Of a DNA stretch of 64,000 nt, positions 28,773 to 38,799 are shown piece after piece. Within the stretch, counting starts at the first letter, position 1, and the number at the start of each line of letters is the position of its first letter. A model generated the notes under the pieces. That model was given only the letters and a program-made list of their open reading frames with translations, was not told the DNA's origin and ran no database searches. This DNA is from Marinibium conchae (GTDB lineage Bacteria; Pseudomonadota; Gammaproteobacteria; Enterobacterales; Alteromonadaceae). The stretch lies in contig NZ_JADNRN010000001.1 in assembly GCF_015595035.1 (NCBI RefSeq), forward strand, positions 1,426,001-1,490,000. The letters run 5' to 3'. Made by a program: the position numbers and the translations under genes.

Positions 28773-30095
28773 TTAACTTGCCTGATCTGCCGAATCGCCA
28801 GCATCTATTATTCTATGACTAAAGTCTCCTACTCGACACTGTTTGATAAACTCATCGAAAGACACTGCGGGAGAAAATAAAAAGCCTTGTCCACACGGAA
28901 TACCGATTTTCTGAAGTATTGCCATTTGATTTAAGTTTTCAACACCCTCTGCAATTACCTTACAATTTTTTGCGTCACAGATCAGTTTAGTCGCCTGTAC
29001 AATAGCAATGTTTACGGGGCTTTCTTCTAAATCAAGTACAAAGGTTTTGTCTATCTTAATGGCGTTGAGGTTTAAATCCCGAATGAATGATAGGTTAGAA
29101 TACCCTTTGCCAAAATCATCCATTGATATTTGTACCCCTTTTGAACGAATATCATCCAACTGCCGCTTTACCATTAAGGAATTTGACAGTGCAACATCTT
29201 CAGTCAATTCTAACTCTATCATTGACGCTTGCACGTCGTGGCTTGTGATCAACTCGCTTAAAATATTCACAAGATTGGTATCGTAAAGTTGACTTGGTGA
29301 AAGATTAATGGATATAGGTAGATTTATGCCTTGCTGATTTAGCTTTTGTAACATAGAGATAGCACGTGCCATCGTCCACTCGCCTAACACATTCATCATA
29401 TTGTATGACTCAGCAGCTTCAATCAAGGTACCGGGGAATAGCATGCCATCTAAAGGATGATTCCATCGCAATAGACATTCAGCACCAACAATCTTCAAGC
29501 TTGTAAAGTCAACTTTCGGTTGAAAGTATAATTCTAATTCGTGATTTTCCATCGCTCTTGTTAGGTCTGCCTTGAGAGCCAAGCCGCGCCCAGATACTGA
29601 ATTTTGATTGTCACTGACAAAACTAAAGTTTTGATGCTGATTATTTTTCGCTTGTTTCAGTGCTGCTTCGGCAAGCGATACCAGTCTAGTGACCGATACG
29701 GTATAGTCTCGATGACTAGCAACACCCACATTAAAATCAGCAATAAATGCAGTATCATTGGTATACAAGGGTGTTTTGAAATGTTCGATTAAATGTTGAT
29801 AGCGGCTATACATTTGTGCTTCGTTGTAACGACCAACAAAAATCAAACCAAATATATCGCCACTTACTCTGCCGACGAGTAGCTTCTCATCAAATATACT
29901 TAATACTCTATTGGCAATCTGAAGCAGTATTTCATCACCTGCTCGATAATCAAAAGCAGAAGACACATCGGAGAAACGCATCACATCGATAAGCATTAGA
30001 GAGAAGTGTCTACTGTCTTTCGATAATTTTTCAATAATATCTATGAAAGCATACCTATTGGGCAGTGTTGATAAACTTTGGTGCTTTTTGATCAT
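28773..30095 (-). CDS. GGDEF-EAL protein with degenerate GGDEF, probable cyclic-di-GMP phosphodiesterase
   Basis: A 440-residue cytoplasmic protein without a sensor domain. The GGDEF half begins at residue 8 (LSTLPNRYAF), but the signature is SGDIF (78-82), which should not synthesise cyclic-di-GMP. In the EAL half the signature is ECL (206-208); the metal and catalytic residues INLS, LELTE, MDDFGKGYSN, KIDK, VIAEGVE and GQG are all present, so phosphodiesterase activity is likely. No Shine-Dalgarno sequence is visible ahead of the ATG; instead the opposite strand reads AAGGAGG. It lies downstream of glgP, separated by a terminator. Confidence 0.9.
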   Translation of the reverse strand: MIKKHQSLSTLPNRYAFIDIIEKLSKDSRHFSLMLIDVMRFSDVSSAFDYRAGDEILLQIANRVLSIFDEKLLVGRVSGDIFGLIFVGRYNEAQMYSRYQHLIEHFKTPLYTNDTAFIADFNVGVASHRDYTVSVTRLVSLAEAALKQAKNNQHQNFSFVSDNQNSVSGRGLALKADLTRAMENHELELYFQPKVDFTSLKIVGAECLLRWNHPLDGMLFPGTLIEAAESYNMMNVLGEWTMARAISMLQKLNQQGINLPISINLSPSQLYDTNLVNILSELITSHDVQASMIELELTEDVALSNSLMVKRQLDDIRSKGVQISMDDFGKGYSNLSFIRDLNLNAIKIDKTFVLDLEESPVNIAIVQATKLICDAKNCKVIAEGVENLNQMAILQKIGIPCGQGFLFSPAVSFDEFIKQCRVGDFSHRIIDAGDSADQAS

Positions 30096-30186
30096 AAGGA
30101 GGCGGACACCGGAAAATGAGAATGGCTAAAAAACAAAGCCGAGGAATATAGTAAGTATCGTCCGAATATGCGATAACTTTAGAAAA

Positions 30187-30209
30187 AAGGCCAGCAAATT
30201 GCTGGCCTT
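30187..30209 (-). terminator. Rho-independent terminator after glgP
   Basis: Inverted repeat AAGGCCAGC / GCTGGCCTT with a 5-base loop, followed on the minus strand by TTTTTTCT. It sits 51 bp beyond the glgP stop. Confidence 0.88.
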
Positions 30210-30260
30210 AAAATGTAAATAAATGTGTGAACGCTTGGAGTGCTCTTACGCCCTACTTTG

Positions 30261-32780
30261 TTAAGAAACTTTGCAAGGCGTCAGTTTCCAAATTCTCTCA
30301 ACATAGTCAGCAATCGAACGATCTGAGGTGAATTTCCCCATTCTCGCAGTATTCATTATCGCCATTTTAGCCCAACGCGATTTATCTCTGTAAGCAAGAT
30401 CAAGGGCTTTATTTGCGTCGCTATATGACTCAAAATCAGCAAGCACCATATAAGGGTCACCACCGCTTAACATCGAGTTCTTAAGTGAAGATAAGGCACC
30501 GGGTTGCCCAGGCGTGAAATAGTCACCATCAAGCCAATCTAATACTGACTTAAGCTCTTTGTTTTGATAGTAAATATCAAAAGGATTGTAACCCTTCTCA
30601 CCTAATGCGGTGACCTCTTTCACATCCATACCGAATATAAATATGTTGTCATCACCAACTTCTTCGGCAATCTCAATATTAGCGCCATCCAAAGTACCAA
30701 TGGTGATCGCGCCATTTAATGCCAATTTCATATTGCCAGTGCCCGACGCTTCTTTACCCGCCGTTGAAATCTGTTGTGACACGTCGGCTGCAGGTATCAT
30801 TTTTTCAGCAGAAGACACACGATAATTAGGTAGAAAAACAACTTTTATCTTTTGATTTGCCCTTGGATCATTATTGATTTTCTCGGCAACCTTGTTAATC
30901 GCAAAAATAATATCTTTGGCTAGCGCGTATCCAGGGGCTGCTTTTGCGCCAAAAATGAATACTCGCGGATGCATGTCGTAGTTTGGATCTTCAAGCACAC
31001 GTCGATAAAGAGCCATGATATGAATCAAGTTGAGGTGCTGACGCTTATATTCATGTAGACGTTTGATTTGAATATCAAATATTGCTTTAGTATCGACACT
31101 AATACCGGTTTGAAGCTTAATTTCAGCAGCCAAGGCTTCTTTATTTTTTTGCTTTACCTTCATGAATTGGTTCTGGAAGGTTTTATTGTCAGCAAAGTCA
31201 GCAAGTTTATTAAGGCGATTTAGGTCTGATGGCCAGTCATTCCCTATCTTTTTGCCAATTAAGTCAGAAAGTAGAGGATTACAGGCTTTCAACCATCGTC
31301 TTGGTGTAATGCCATTGGTTACGTTAGTCAGTTTCCCTGGCCACAAGGCTTCAAACTCAGGAAACAAGTTCTCTTTAACCAATTGCGAATGTATTTCAGC
31401 AACGCCATTCACAGCAAATGAACCAATAACCGATAAGTTGCCCATACGCACCATCTTTTCATTACTTTCTTCAATAATTGACAGTTTGGACTTAATTGCA
31501 TTGTTGCCCGGCCACTTCTTCTCAACCAATGACAAGAAGCGATGATTGATTTCATAAATAATTTCAATGTGACGTGGGAGGATTTTTTCTATCATCCGCA
31601 CAGGCCACTTTTCCAACGCTTCTGGCAGCAAAGTATGATTTGTGTAGGCGAAAGTCTTTGTACAAATTCCCCAGGCTGTGTCCCAATCTAACTCAGCTCT
31701 ATCGACCAAAATTCGCATTAATTCAGGGATCGCAATTGCGGGGTGAGTATCGTTTAACTGAATAACAACTTGGTCAGAAAAACGCGACCAATCATCACCA
31801 TGAGCGCGCTTGTAACGACGAATAATATCTTTTAGAGAACATGCACAGAAAAAATACTGCTGAATAAGCCTAAGCTCTTTACCCGCTTCGGTTTCATCAT
31901 TAGGGTACAATACTTTTGAAATGGTCTCTGCTTGAACGTTTTCTCTTTGAGCATCTACGTATCCGCCTGCATTAAACACGTCCCAGTTAAAGTAATCTGA
32001 CGACTCGCTTTGCCATAGACGCAATACATTCACAGTCTTAGCACCGTAACCGACTACCGGCACGTCCCAAGGCACACCTTTTACGATAGATCCGGGGTGC
32101 CACTCTTTCTGCACGCGGCCATCATCGCCATATTTGGTTTCAACATAGCCGTATAAAGATACTTCTTGAATAGACTCAGGACGACATATTTCCCACGGGT
32201 TGCCGTAATCGCGCCAACTGTCAGGGCGTTCTATTTGCGCCCCATTTTTAATTTCTTGCCTAAAAAGACCGTGTTCATAATGAATACCATATCCAATAGC
32301 AGGAAGCTCCATGGTTGCCAATGAATCAATAAAACAGGCAGCCAAGCGCCCTAAGCCACCGTTTCCAAGGGCCATATCTGGCTCTTCTTCCAAAACATCG
32401 CTTAAGTTTACACCAAGTTCTTTAAGTGCTGCGTCGGTGCTTTCGAACAAGTTGAAGTTGTGCATATTGTTTGAAAGTAAACGTCCCATTAAAAACTCAG
32501 CTGAGAAATAATGAACGGCCCGCGTATCGTGAATGTAATGTGTCTTTTGAGTTGTTCGCAGTCGTTCAAGGACAAGCTCTTGCATGGCGGCGCTTGTCGC
32601 TTTCCACCACGCATGATTATTTGCTTTGTTTTCGTCGGTACCCAAGGTGCTATGTAAATGCTTAATGATGGATTGCTTTATCTCACTCTTTGACAATGGG
32701 GATATAGCGTTTGAAGAAGCAAGTGTTTTACTTTTAGCGCGCGAGGAAGATTTAGCGCCTTTTGCTTTCACTGTTGTCAT
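30261..32780 (-). CDS. glgP: Glycogen/maltodextrin phosphorylase
   Basis: Pyridoxal-phosphate enzyme (839 aa) that releases glucose-1-phosphate from alpha-1,4-glucans. The PLP site [14 protein letters not shown] and the following [14 protein letters not shown] are diagnostic, as are [19 protein letters not shown] and [18 protein letters not shown] Ser/Lys/Ala-rich N-terminal extension of about 40 residues precedes the conserved core. pgm lies upstream on the same strand, making a two-step route from glycogen to glucose-6-phosphate. A 33-bp near-perfect inverted repeat lies just upstream of the start and may control expression. Confidence 0.96.
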   Translation of the reverse strand: MTTVKAKGAKSSSRAKSKTLASSNAISPLSKSEIKQSIIKHLHSTLGTDENKANNHAWWKATSAAMQELVLERLRTTQKTHYIHDTRAVHYFSAEFLMGRLLSNNMHNFNLFESTDAALKELGVNLSDVLEEEPDMALGNGGLGRLAACFIDSLATMELPAIGYGIHYEHGLFRQEIKNGAQIERPDSWRDYGNPWEICRPESIQEVSLYGYVETKYGDDGRVQKEWHPGSIVKGVPWDVPVVGYGAKTVNVLRLWQSESSDYFNWDVFNAGGYVDAQRENVQAETISKVLYPNDETEAGKELRLIQQYFFCACSLKDIIRRYKRAHGDDWSRFSDQVVIQLNDTHPAIAIPELMRILVDRAELDWDTAWGICTKTFAYTNHTLLPEALEKWPVRMIEKILPRHIEIIYEINHRFLSLVEKKWPGNNAIKSKLSIIEESNEKMVRMGNLSVIGSFAVNGVAEIHSQLVKENLFPEFEALWPGKLTNVTNGITPRRWLKACNPLLSDLIGKKIGNDWPSDLNRLNKLADFADNKTFQNQFMKVKQKNKEALAAEIKLQTGISVDTKAIFDIQIKRLHEYKRQHLNLIHIMALYRRVLEDPNYDMHPRVFIFGAKAAPGYALAKDIIFAINKVAEKINNDPRANQKIKVVFLPNYRVSSAEKMIPAADVSQQISTAGKEASGTGNMKLALNGAITIGTLDGANIEIAEEVGDDNIFIFGMDVKEVTALGEKGYNPFDIYYQNKELKSVLDWLDGDYFTPGQPGALSSLKNSMLSGGDPYMVLADFESYSDANKALDLAYRDKSRWAKMAIMNTARMGKFTSDRSIADYVERIWKLTPCKVS

Positions 32781-32800
32781 TTTAATGATTCTCTTGTTAG

Positions 32801-32833
32801 TAAACTGCTTGTAATATTATTACAGGCAGTTTA
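32801..32833 (-). promoter_or_regulatory. 33-bp inverted repeat in the glgP leader
   Basis: Arms of 15 bp (TAAACTGC..TGTAAT-type) flank a 3-base centre and match at 14 of 15 positions. It ends 20 bases upstream of the glgP ATG. In RNA it would form a long hairpin; as DNA it could be an operator. It lacks a T tract toward glgP, so it does not look like an ordinary terminator. Confidence 0.5.
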
Positions 32834-32975
32834 ATAAAACTACGCCAAGACTTGAATAAAGCATTGAAAACGTATGCAAGATGTTAAATATATGTAAATT
32901 AAACAGGAGGCATTACGAAAAAACCAACAATACCGTTATTAATTTACATATTTAAAACCAAATATTAACACATTA

Positions 32976-34625
32976 TTAACAATCACCGTTTAAAACAGAA
33001 TTGACTAGCTCCTTTGCTTCCAAAACGAGAGCACTTAAATGTTCTTGCCCTAAAAAACTTTCTGCATAAATTTTATATACGTTTTCAGTACCTGATGGTC
33101 TAGCAGCGAACCAACCATTCTTGGTCGATACTTTTACACCACCTATTGCGGCATTGTTGCCAGATGCATGGGTTTGTATTGTCAGTATCTCCTCGCCCGC
33201 AAGCTCCGTTGCTGTCACCGTCGATTTATCCATACTAGCAAGCTGAGTTTTTTGCGCTAAACTCGCAGCAACATCTATTCTCGTATAATGCGGTACGCCA
33301 AATTCATTCTCTAATTCAGCATAGAGTTCAGAAGGCGACTTTCCGATCACAGCTGTCATCTCAGCAGCAAGTAAACACATGATAAAGCCATCCTTGTCCG
33401 TCGCCCATGGGCTGCCATCTTTACGCAAAAAGATACCGCCCGCCGATTCTTCTCCTGCGAAGCCTATTTGCTTGGCATTGAGACCTTCAACAAACCATTT
33501 AAAGCCAACAGGCATTTCTTTTAGATTGCGGTTTAGTTTTTTGCAAACTCGGTCAATCATGGAACTCGACACTAGTGTTTTGCCCACCGACATATCTGCA
33601 TGCCATAAAGGACGATGCTGATAAAGGTAGTTGATCGCAACTGCAAGGTAATGATTAGGATTCATTAGCCCTGCGGTAGGCGTTACTATGCCATGGCGGT
33701 CAAAGTCAGGATCGTTCCCAAATGCTAAATCATATTTATCTTTCAGTTTTATGAGCCCAGCCATCGCACTCGCTGAGGAACAATCCATTCGAATTTTGCC
33801 ATCCTTGTCGCAATGCATAAATCCAAATTGTTGATCGATACTGTCGTTTACCACATCGATATTTAGCTTGTATCGCTTTGCTATTTTATTCCAATAATGG
33901 ATCCCTGAGCCGCCTAAGGGGTCTGTGCCAAGCTTTAAGCCTGCTCTTGCGATCGCATCCATATCAATCACGTTGTTTAAGTCGTTAATGTAGTCTTCGG
34001 CAAAATCGAGTTCTTTGAAGAGTTGGCTTTTTTTCGCTTCATCGATAGTCACCCTTCTCACGTCGACATTCTTGTTAGCAATTAGCTCGTTTGCTCGATT
34101 TTGAATAATAGTTGTGACATCAGAGCCTGCCGGGCCGCCATGAGGAGGATTATATTTGAAGCCACCGTCGCTAGGAGGATTATGTGAAGGTGTAATAACA
34201 ATGCCATCAGCTAAATCCACCTCAATATCTTTATTATAGCTAAGTATTTTGTGAGAAATTACTGGGGTGGGTGTAAATCCCCCATCTTCTTGAATGACAA
34301 CTTCGACATTATTAGCTATAAGTACTTCAATCGTTGTCGTAATTGCCGCTTCAGAAAGTGCATGAGTATCCATTCCAATAAAGATGGGACCAGTGATATG
34401 ATTGTCAATTCGATATTCAGCCAAGGCTTGCGATATAGCGGCTATATGCATATCGTTGAAACTTGTTAAACTTGAGCACCCTCGATGACCAGATGTTCCA
34501 AATGTCACTCGCTGCTCTGCAATATCGGCTGATGGTACTTTCGCATAGTAGTCTGAAATGAGACGGGCAACGTTCACGAGCTGATCGTTGCTGGCTGGCA
34601 ATCCTGCCATAGGGTGTAAACTCAT
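32976..34625 (-). CDS. pgm: Phosphoglucomutase (alpha-D-glucose phosphate-specific)
   Basis: Interconverts glucose-1-phosphate and glucose-6-phosphate. The 549-residue product carries TFGTSGHRG at the N-terminus, the active phosphoserine loop [12 protein letters not shown] (Ser147), the metal loop [11 protein letters not shown], the sugar-binding GEESAGG and the phosphate-binding [12 protein letters not shown]. Length and motifs match E. coli Pgm. It is followed by glgP after about 195 bp, with a glgP leader repeat between, so the two may be only partly cotranscribed. The gene diverges from moxR. Confidence 0.97.
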   Translation of the reverse strand: MSLHPMAGLPASNDQLVNVARLISDYYAKVPSADIAEQRVTFGTSGHRGCSSLTSFNDMHIAAISQALAEYRIDNHITGPIFIGMDTHALSEAAITTTIEVLIANNVEVVIQEDGGFTPTPVISHKILSYNKDIEVDLADGIVITPSHNPPSDGGFKYNPPHGGPAGSDVTTIIQNRANELIANKNVDVRRVTIDEAKKSQLFKELDFAEDYINDLNNVIDMDAIARAGLKLGTDPLGGSGIHYWNKIAKRYKLNIDVVNDSIDQQFGFMHCDKDGKIRMDCSSASAMAGLIKLKDKYDLAFGNDPDFDRHGIVTPTAGLMNPNHYLAVAINYLYQHRPLWHADMSVGKTLVSSSMIDRVCKKLNRNLKEMPVGFKWFVEGLNAKQIGFAGEESAGGIFLRKDGSPWATDKDGFIMCLLAAEMTAVIGKSPSELYAELENEFGVPHYTRIDVAASLAQKTQLASMDKSTVTATELAGEEILTIQTHASGNNAAIGGVKVSTKNGWFAARPSGTENVYKIYAESFLGQEHLSALVLEAKELVNSVLNGDC

Positions 34626-34770
34626 GTTTATCCTTGGGTATTTAAAGTATTCTTAGCGAGATAATAGCGCTTATTTTGAAAAAATTATACATACCTAGGT
34701 ATTAAAAGCGTTGCGGTAGTTTTTCGCGTCTTAAATTACACTTGAGCTAACAATAGGAGAAATTCTAATA

Positions 34771-35682
34771 ATGCAGGAAAAAATCCAACAGTGTATTCAT
34801 GCTATAGGGCAGCAAATAAAGGGCAAAGACGCACAAATCGAGCTCGCTTTGATATGTCTATTATCTAAAGGCCACTTGCTATTAGAAGATTTACCTGGAA
34901 TGGGTAAAACCACCCTCAGTCAGTGTCTTTCTGCTGTTTTAAACATGCAATACGCAAGAATGCAGTTCACGTCAGATCTGCTTCCGGCCGACATGTTAGG
35001 TGTTAACATATACGAGCCTGACACTCACAAGTTTAATTTTCATGCTGGCCCGATATTCAACCAAGTATTACTTGCCGACGAAATAAATAGGGCGAGCCCT
35101 AAAACCCAAAGCGCTCTGTTAGAGGCTATGGCTGAAAGCCGAGTGAGTATTGACGGTAAGAGTTACGATTTACCCGAGCCTTTTTTCGTTATTGCCACTC
35201 AGAATCCCTTGTTTCAGTCTGGTACCTACCCCTTACCAGAATCACAGATAGACCGCTTTACCATGAAACTTTCGCTTGGTTTCCCGAGTAAAGAAGCCGA
35301 ACGTGCAATGTTACTCTCTGAGAGTCAAAGCCATGAAGTGACTGAAGTACTCACTGCTAGCGAACTGATAGAATTACAAGAATCAGTGTCGCAGGTGGTA
35401 GTGAGTGAGCCAGTTGTTGATTATATTTTGTCTCTTGTGAATGCGAGTAGAGACAGTCAAGAATATCCGAATGCGCTCTCGCCACGCGCGACCAAAGCAA
35501 TTTATCATTGTGCACAAGCCTGCGCGTTTGTAAATGACAGGAATTTTGTCATCCCTGAAGATGTACAGTTTATTTTTTCAGCTGTCACTGAGCATAGGTT
35601 ACGAGGGCAGGATCAATTTGCGGCAAGCACAACCTTATTAAGTCAGTCTTTGTTAGATAAAGTAAATCCTATGGCGGCATAA
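34771..35682 (+). CDS. MoxR-family AAA+ ATPase
   Basis: Cytoplasmic AAA+ ATPase of 303 aa, thought to act as a chaperone with von Willebrand factor or DUF58 partners. Walker A is GMGKTT (43-48), Walker B is LADEIN (101-106), followed by SPKTQSALLEAM; sensor-1 ATQNP is present and the arginine-finger region ESQIDRF follows. It starts the three-gene set MoxR, DUF58, transglutaminase with gaps of 4 and 2 bp, a widely conserved association whose biochemical role is still unclear. Confidence 0.93.
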   Translation: MQEKIQQCIHAIGQQIKGKDAQIELALICLLSKGHLLLEDLPGMGKTTLSQCLSAVLNMQYARMQFTSDLLPADMLGVNIYEPDTHKFNFHAGPIFNQVLLADEINRASPKTQSALLEAMAESRVSIDGKSYDLPEPFFVIATQNPLFQSGTYPLPESQIDRFTMKLSLGFPSKEAERAMLLSESQSHEVTEVLTASELIELQESVSQVVVSEPVVDYILSLVNASRDSQEYPNALSPRATKAIYHCAQACAFVNDRNFVIPEDVQFIFSAVTEHRLRGQDQFAASTTLLSQSLLDKVNPMAA

Positions 35683-35686
35683 CAGC

Positions 35687-36652
35687 ATGGCGACTTGGAA
35701 GGAGAAGCGCATTGACCAATGGCTCACAAAGCGTATACCACCAAACGACCAGTATCAGCTCAATGTTAAAAACACCTTTATCCTTCCGACTCGCTTCGGC
35801 TGGGCTATGCTTGGCCTGATTACTTGCTTATTTGTACTCGGTACCAACTATCAAAATAACGTTATTTTAATGTTCTGTTATTTCGTCTTTGCCATACAGT
35901 TATTATCTCTATTCCACTGCTACACCAGTTTTGTTCAATATCATGTTAGTTTTCGAGAATTTGAAAACTATTACGCTAACGAAAATACCTATTTAAGGGT
36001 GAGTCTACACTATAATCCAAACCGTTCCCCCCTTCATGCACTGTCTAACATTGCTATCTACTACAAGGACCATAAACGTTATTCATATCTTGCCGATGGA
36101 CACAACAACATTGACTTAGGCAAGTTCAAGAGAGGTAGCCACTCTATAGGCCGCGTTTCTATTGAAAGTATTTTCCCCTTTGGTCTATTCAAATGCTGGA
36201 CCCATTTATCTGTACCTTTTGTACTGTTAGTCTATCCTACCCCTCTGCCATCACCACTCAAATTGCGAGAAATGAATCAAAAAGGAGACGATGGTAATAA
36301 GGTAGGCGTGAACACTAGCAGTGAAGATTTACAAGGGCTGCGCACATACCGAGAAACTGACCCTATCCACCATGTTTCGTGGAAGCACTTTGCCAAAGGG
36401 CAAGGTTTACTTACTCGTGACTTTAGTGAGCGTGCTGCTGTTAGTGGTTGGCTCGACTTAGCTGACTATATTCATTCTGATTTAGAAACCGCGCTTAGCG
36501 AGCTAACGTACCAAGTCAACGCACTCAGTCAGCAAGGCAGTTTGTTTGGATTGAGTCTCGGCAAGCACCAGATCCTTCCTAACCATGGTGTTGATCACCA
36601 GTCACAATGCTTAAAGGCCTTAGCTAACTATCAACTGAAAGCGGTAGGTTAA
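35687..36652 (+). CDS. DUF58-domain membrane protein
   Basis: A 321-residue protein with two transmembrane helices near the N-terminus (about 35-55 and 60-80) and a cytoplasmic DUF58 domain. The family core is visible as LQGLRTYRETDPIHHVSWKH (about 221-240), preceded by VYPTPLP and a GDDGNKVG loop. It lies between moxR and the transglutaminase gene, and the usual view is that MoxR remodels or activates a complex containing this protein. No catalytic function can be read from the sequence. Confidence 0.9.
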   Translation: MATWKEKRIDQWLTKRIPPNDQYQLNVKNTFILPTRFGWAMLGLITCLFVLGTNYQNNVILMFCYFVFAIQLLSLFHCYTSFVQYHVSFREFENYYANENTYLRVSLHYNPNRSPLHALSNIAIYYKDHKRYSYLADGHNNIDLGKFKRGSHSIGRVSIESIFPFGLFKCWTHLSVPFVLLVYPTPLPSPLKLREMNQKGDDGNKVGVNTSSEDLQGLRTYRETDPIHHVSWKHFAKGQGLLTRDFSERAAVSGWLDLADYIHSDLETALSELTYQVNALSQQGSLFGLSLGKHQILPNHGVDHQSQCLKALANYQLKAVG

Positions 36653-36654
36653 CA

Positions 36655-38655
36655 TTGAATAGAATTAAAGTTCACAATAGAAAAATCGCTGCTTTCTGTA
36701 CACTGGGCACATTCACCTGTTTGATATTATCCTTGCTTGAGCCACCGATGGGTTGGGTGTTAGTGTTGTGCGTTTGTTCTTTTGTCATCACCGGCTATAA
36801 AGCACAGAAAAATAGTCCCCCCCTTAAAAACAGTGTGCTTAATCTTCTCGCGATTCTGTGCATCTCGATCATTATTTGGCTTGCTAGTGATTATGGTTTG
36901 TTAAAGAGCATGATCAACTTACTTGTCGTATCGTGCTGCTTGAAGATCCTCAACCTTCATCACACTGGTGATTATCAAATGGTAGCGTCAATTCAATTGT
37001 TCTTGATTGGCTGCGGCCTCATTTTTCACCAAAGCTTGGGCTATAGCATATTTTACTGTTGCTTAATCGTGATGCTATTTTGTGCCTTACACGCAATTAA
37101 AGTTCGCGAGACCAATTATAAGAATTACAGTAAACAAACTCTTCTACTGGTTCTACAAGCAGTACCTATTGCTTTAGTTTTGTTTTTTGTCACTCCCAAA
37201 CTCAATCCTCTCTGGAAAATGCCCGTAGCAAAAGGGAGTCAGACCGGCTTATCAGAAAAAATGACGCCTGGAGACATCGCTAACTTAGCGAAGTCAGATG
37301 AACTTGTTTTTAGAGCCGAGTTTGCAGGTGATTTGCCCAAACCACAAGAGCGATATTGGCGAGCCATTGTACTCGACGAATTTGACGGAAAAACATGGTC
37401 TATTTCTGAGCGTGCCAAAAACTTTCCCCTTCCATCTGAAGTTCAATTTCAAGGTAAGTCGCTTGACTATAGCGTCATTGCTGAGCCAACTTCAACCAAT
37501 TGGCTGTATTCCTTAGATATTCCAATTTTAATCCAAGGATTGTCAACACAGCGCATTATTTCTACCCAGCAATTTCAATTACAAAGCAGGACGCCGCTTC
37601 ACAGCAAAGGATTATACGTGGTGAAGTCTTTCATTGAGCAACCACTGAACATTTATAATGGCTTTGAGAATACTAGTTTTTACTTACAAACACCGACTAC
37701 CGGAAACCCAAAAACCGTTGAGTACGTGCTAAATAATATATCACCGAGTATGAGCACTCGACAAAAAATAGACCAGCTAAATGCGCTTTTTGCAGACGAT
37801 GACTTCAAATATTCTCTGACTCCGCCCTTGATGCAAACGAATCCGATTGACCAATTTCTATTTGATAAAAAAACAGGCTTTTGTTCTCACTATGCCTCGG
37901 CAATGGCCTACATGCTCCGCATTGCAAATGTTCCGGCCAGAATCGTTACAGGCTACCAAGGCGGTGAGTTACAATCTAACAATGTTATTAGTGTTCACCA
38001 GTTTGATGCGCACGCTTGGGTAGAGGCATGGGACAAAGACTTAGGCTGGATTAGAACCGATCCAACAGCGATAGTTGCACCAAATCGAGTATTGGCTGGC
38101 TTATTGAGTTCCTTAGAAAACAGAGCTGAATTTAGAAACGAATCGCCGTTTTCTCTATCCTTGTTACAAGACTATGCTTTACTGAACAATCTGCGCTTAC
38201 TTTTGGCTGAAATAGACCACACTTGGAGCCAGTCGATATTGCGCTACAATCAAGAGTCTCAAAAGTCGCTTTTGAAAAAGATATTTGGTGATATGAGCCC
38301 ACGAAGTTTTAGCTATGCAATAATTGGTAGCTTCGTTGTTATTGGTATATTCATCGCACTACTGTTTATTCCAAGACAGCGAGAGAATAAAAAAGAAGAA
38401 CAAAAATGGCTAGAGACTGTGTTTTCACTTCTCGAAAAGCAAGGTCACAGAAAGGAAAATAGTGAAACCTTGCAGCAATTCTCTCAACGAATATCACCCT
38501 CTCTAAACTCTACTGCGAGCAAATCTCTTCGATATATAACCAAGGTTTATTACCAATGGCACTATAGCCAAAAGACACACAGCGAACCCTTTGCTGCGGT
38601 AAAAGACAAAATGAAAAAGCAGCTAAGCACTTTAAAAGCTGCTATTAAAAAATAA
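36655..38655 (+). CDS. TgpA-like membrane transglutaminase (DUF3488-transglutaminase core)
   Basis: An inner-membrane protein of 666 aa: a cluster of hydrophobic helices in residues 10-190 (DUF3488), a periplasmic transglutaminase core and a C-terminal helix near residues 550-572 before a short cytoplasmic tail. The catalytic triad is intact: Cys410 in GFCSHYAS, His453 in DAHAWVE and Asp469 in RTDPT. Pseudomonas TgpA, with the same layout, is essential. The start is TTG at 36655, two bases after the DUF58 stop; the next ATG lies inside the second helix. A bidirectional terminator lies at 38749-38770. Confidence 0.93.
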   Translation: MNRIKVHNRKIAAFCTLGTFTCLILSLLEPPMGWVLVLCVCSFVITGYKAQKNSPPLKNSVLNLLAILCISIIIWLASDYGLLKSMINLLVVSCCLKILNLHHTGDYQMVASIQLFLIGCGLIFHQSLGYSIFYCCLIVMLFCALHAIKVRETNYKNYSKQTLLLVLQAVPIALVLFFVTPKLNPLWKMPVAKGSQTGLSEKMTPGDIANLAKSDELVFRAEFAGDLPKPQERYWRAIVLDEFDGKTWSISERAKNFPLPSEVQFQGKSLDYSVIAEPTSTNWLYSLDIPILIQGLSTQRIISTQQFQLQSRTPLHSKGLYVVKSFIEQPLNIYNGFENTSFYLQTPTTGNPKTVEYVLNNISPSMSTRQKIDQLNALFADDDFKYSLTPPLMQTNPIDQFLFDKKTGFCSHYASAMAYMLRIANVPARIVTGYQGGELQSNNVISVHQFDAHAWVEAWDKDLGWIRTDPTAIVAPNRVLAGLLSSLENRAEFRNESPFSLSLLQDYALLNNLRLLLAEIDHTWSQSILRYNQESQKSLLKKIFGDMSPRSFSYAIIGSFVVIGIFIALLFIPRQRENKKEEQKWLETVFSLLEKQGHRKENSETLQQFSQRISPSLNSTASKSLRYITKVYYQWHYSQKTHSEPFAAVKDKMKKQLSTLKAAIKK

Positions 38656-38748
38656 CTGAGCTGTAATAAGTGAGCTGTGTAGGACGTAGACAAGGTAACA
38701 CTCAGCTATTGGTCGACGTAAACATTTTGCCATTGATAAGGCATAAAA

Positions 38749-38770
38749 AAACCCAGCAAAAGCTGGGTTT
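38749..38770. terminator. Bidirectional terminator between the transglutaminase gene and the EF-G gene
   Basis: Stem AAACCCAGC / GCTGGGTTT with an AAAA loop. Extra A run on the left gives a T tract for the minus-strand EF-G transcript (seven T), and TTT with following TC serves the plus strand. Confidence 0.85.
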
Positions 38771-38799
38771 TCATTAAAGTACAGCATATGTCTAGCTAA

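Noticed and set aside
34691-34702. ATACCTAGGTAT palindrome upstream of moxR and pgm
   Set aside because: Perfect but only 12 bp; without a known consensus or a second copy it is not enough to call an operator.
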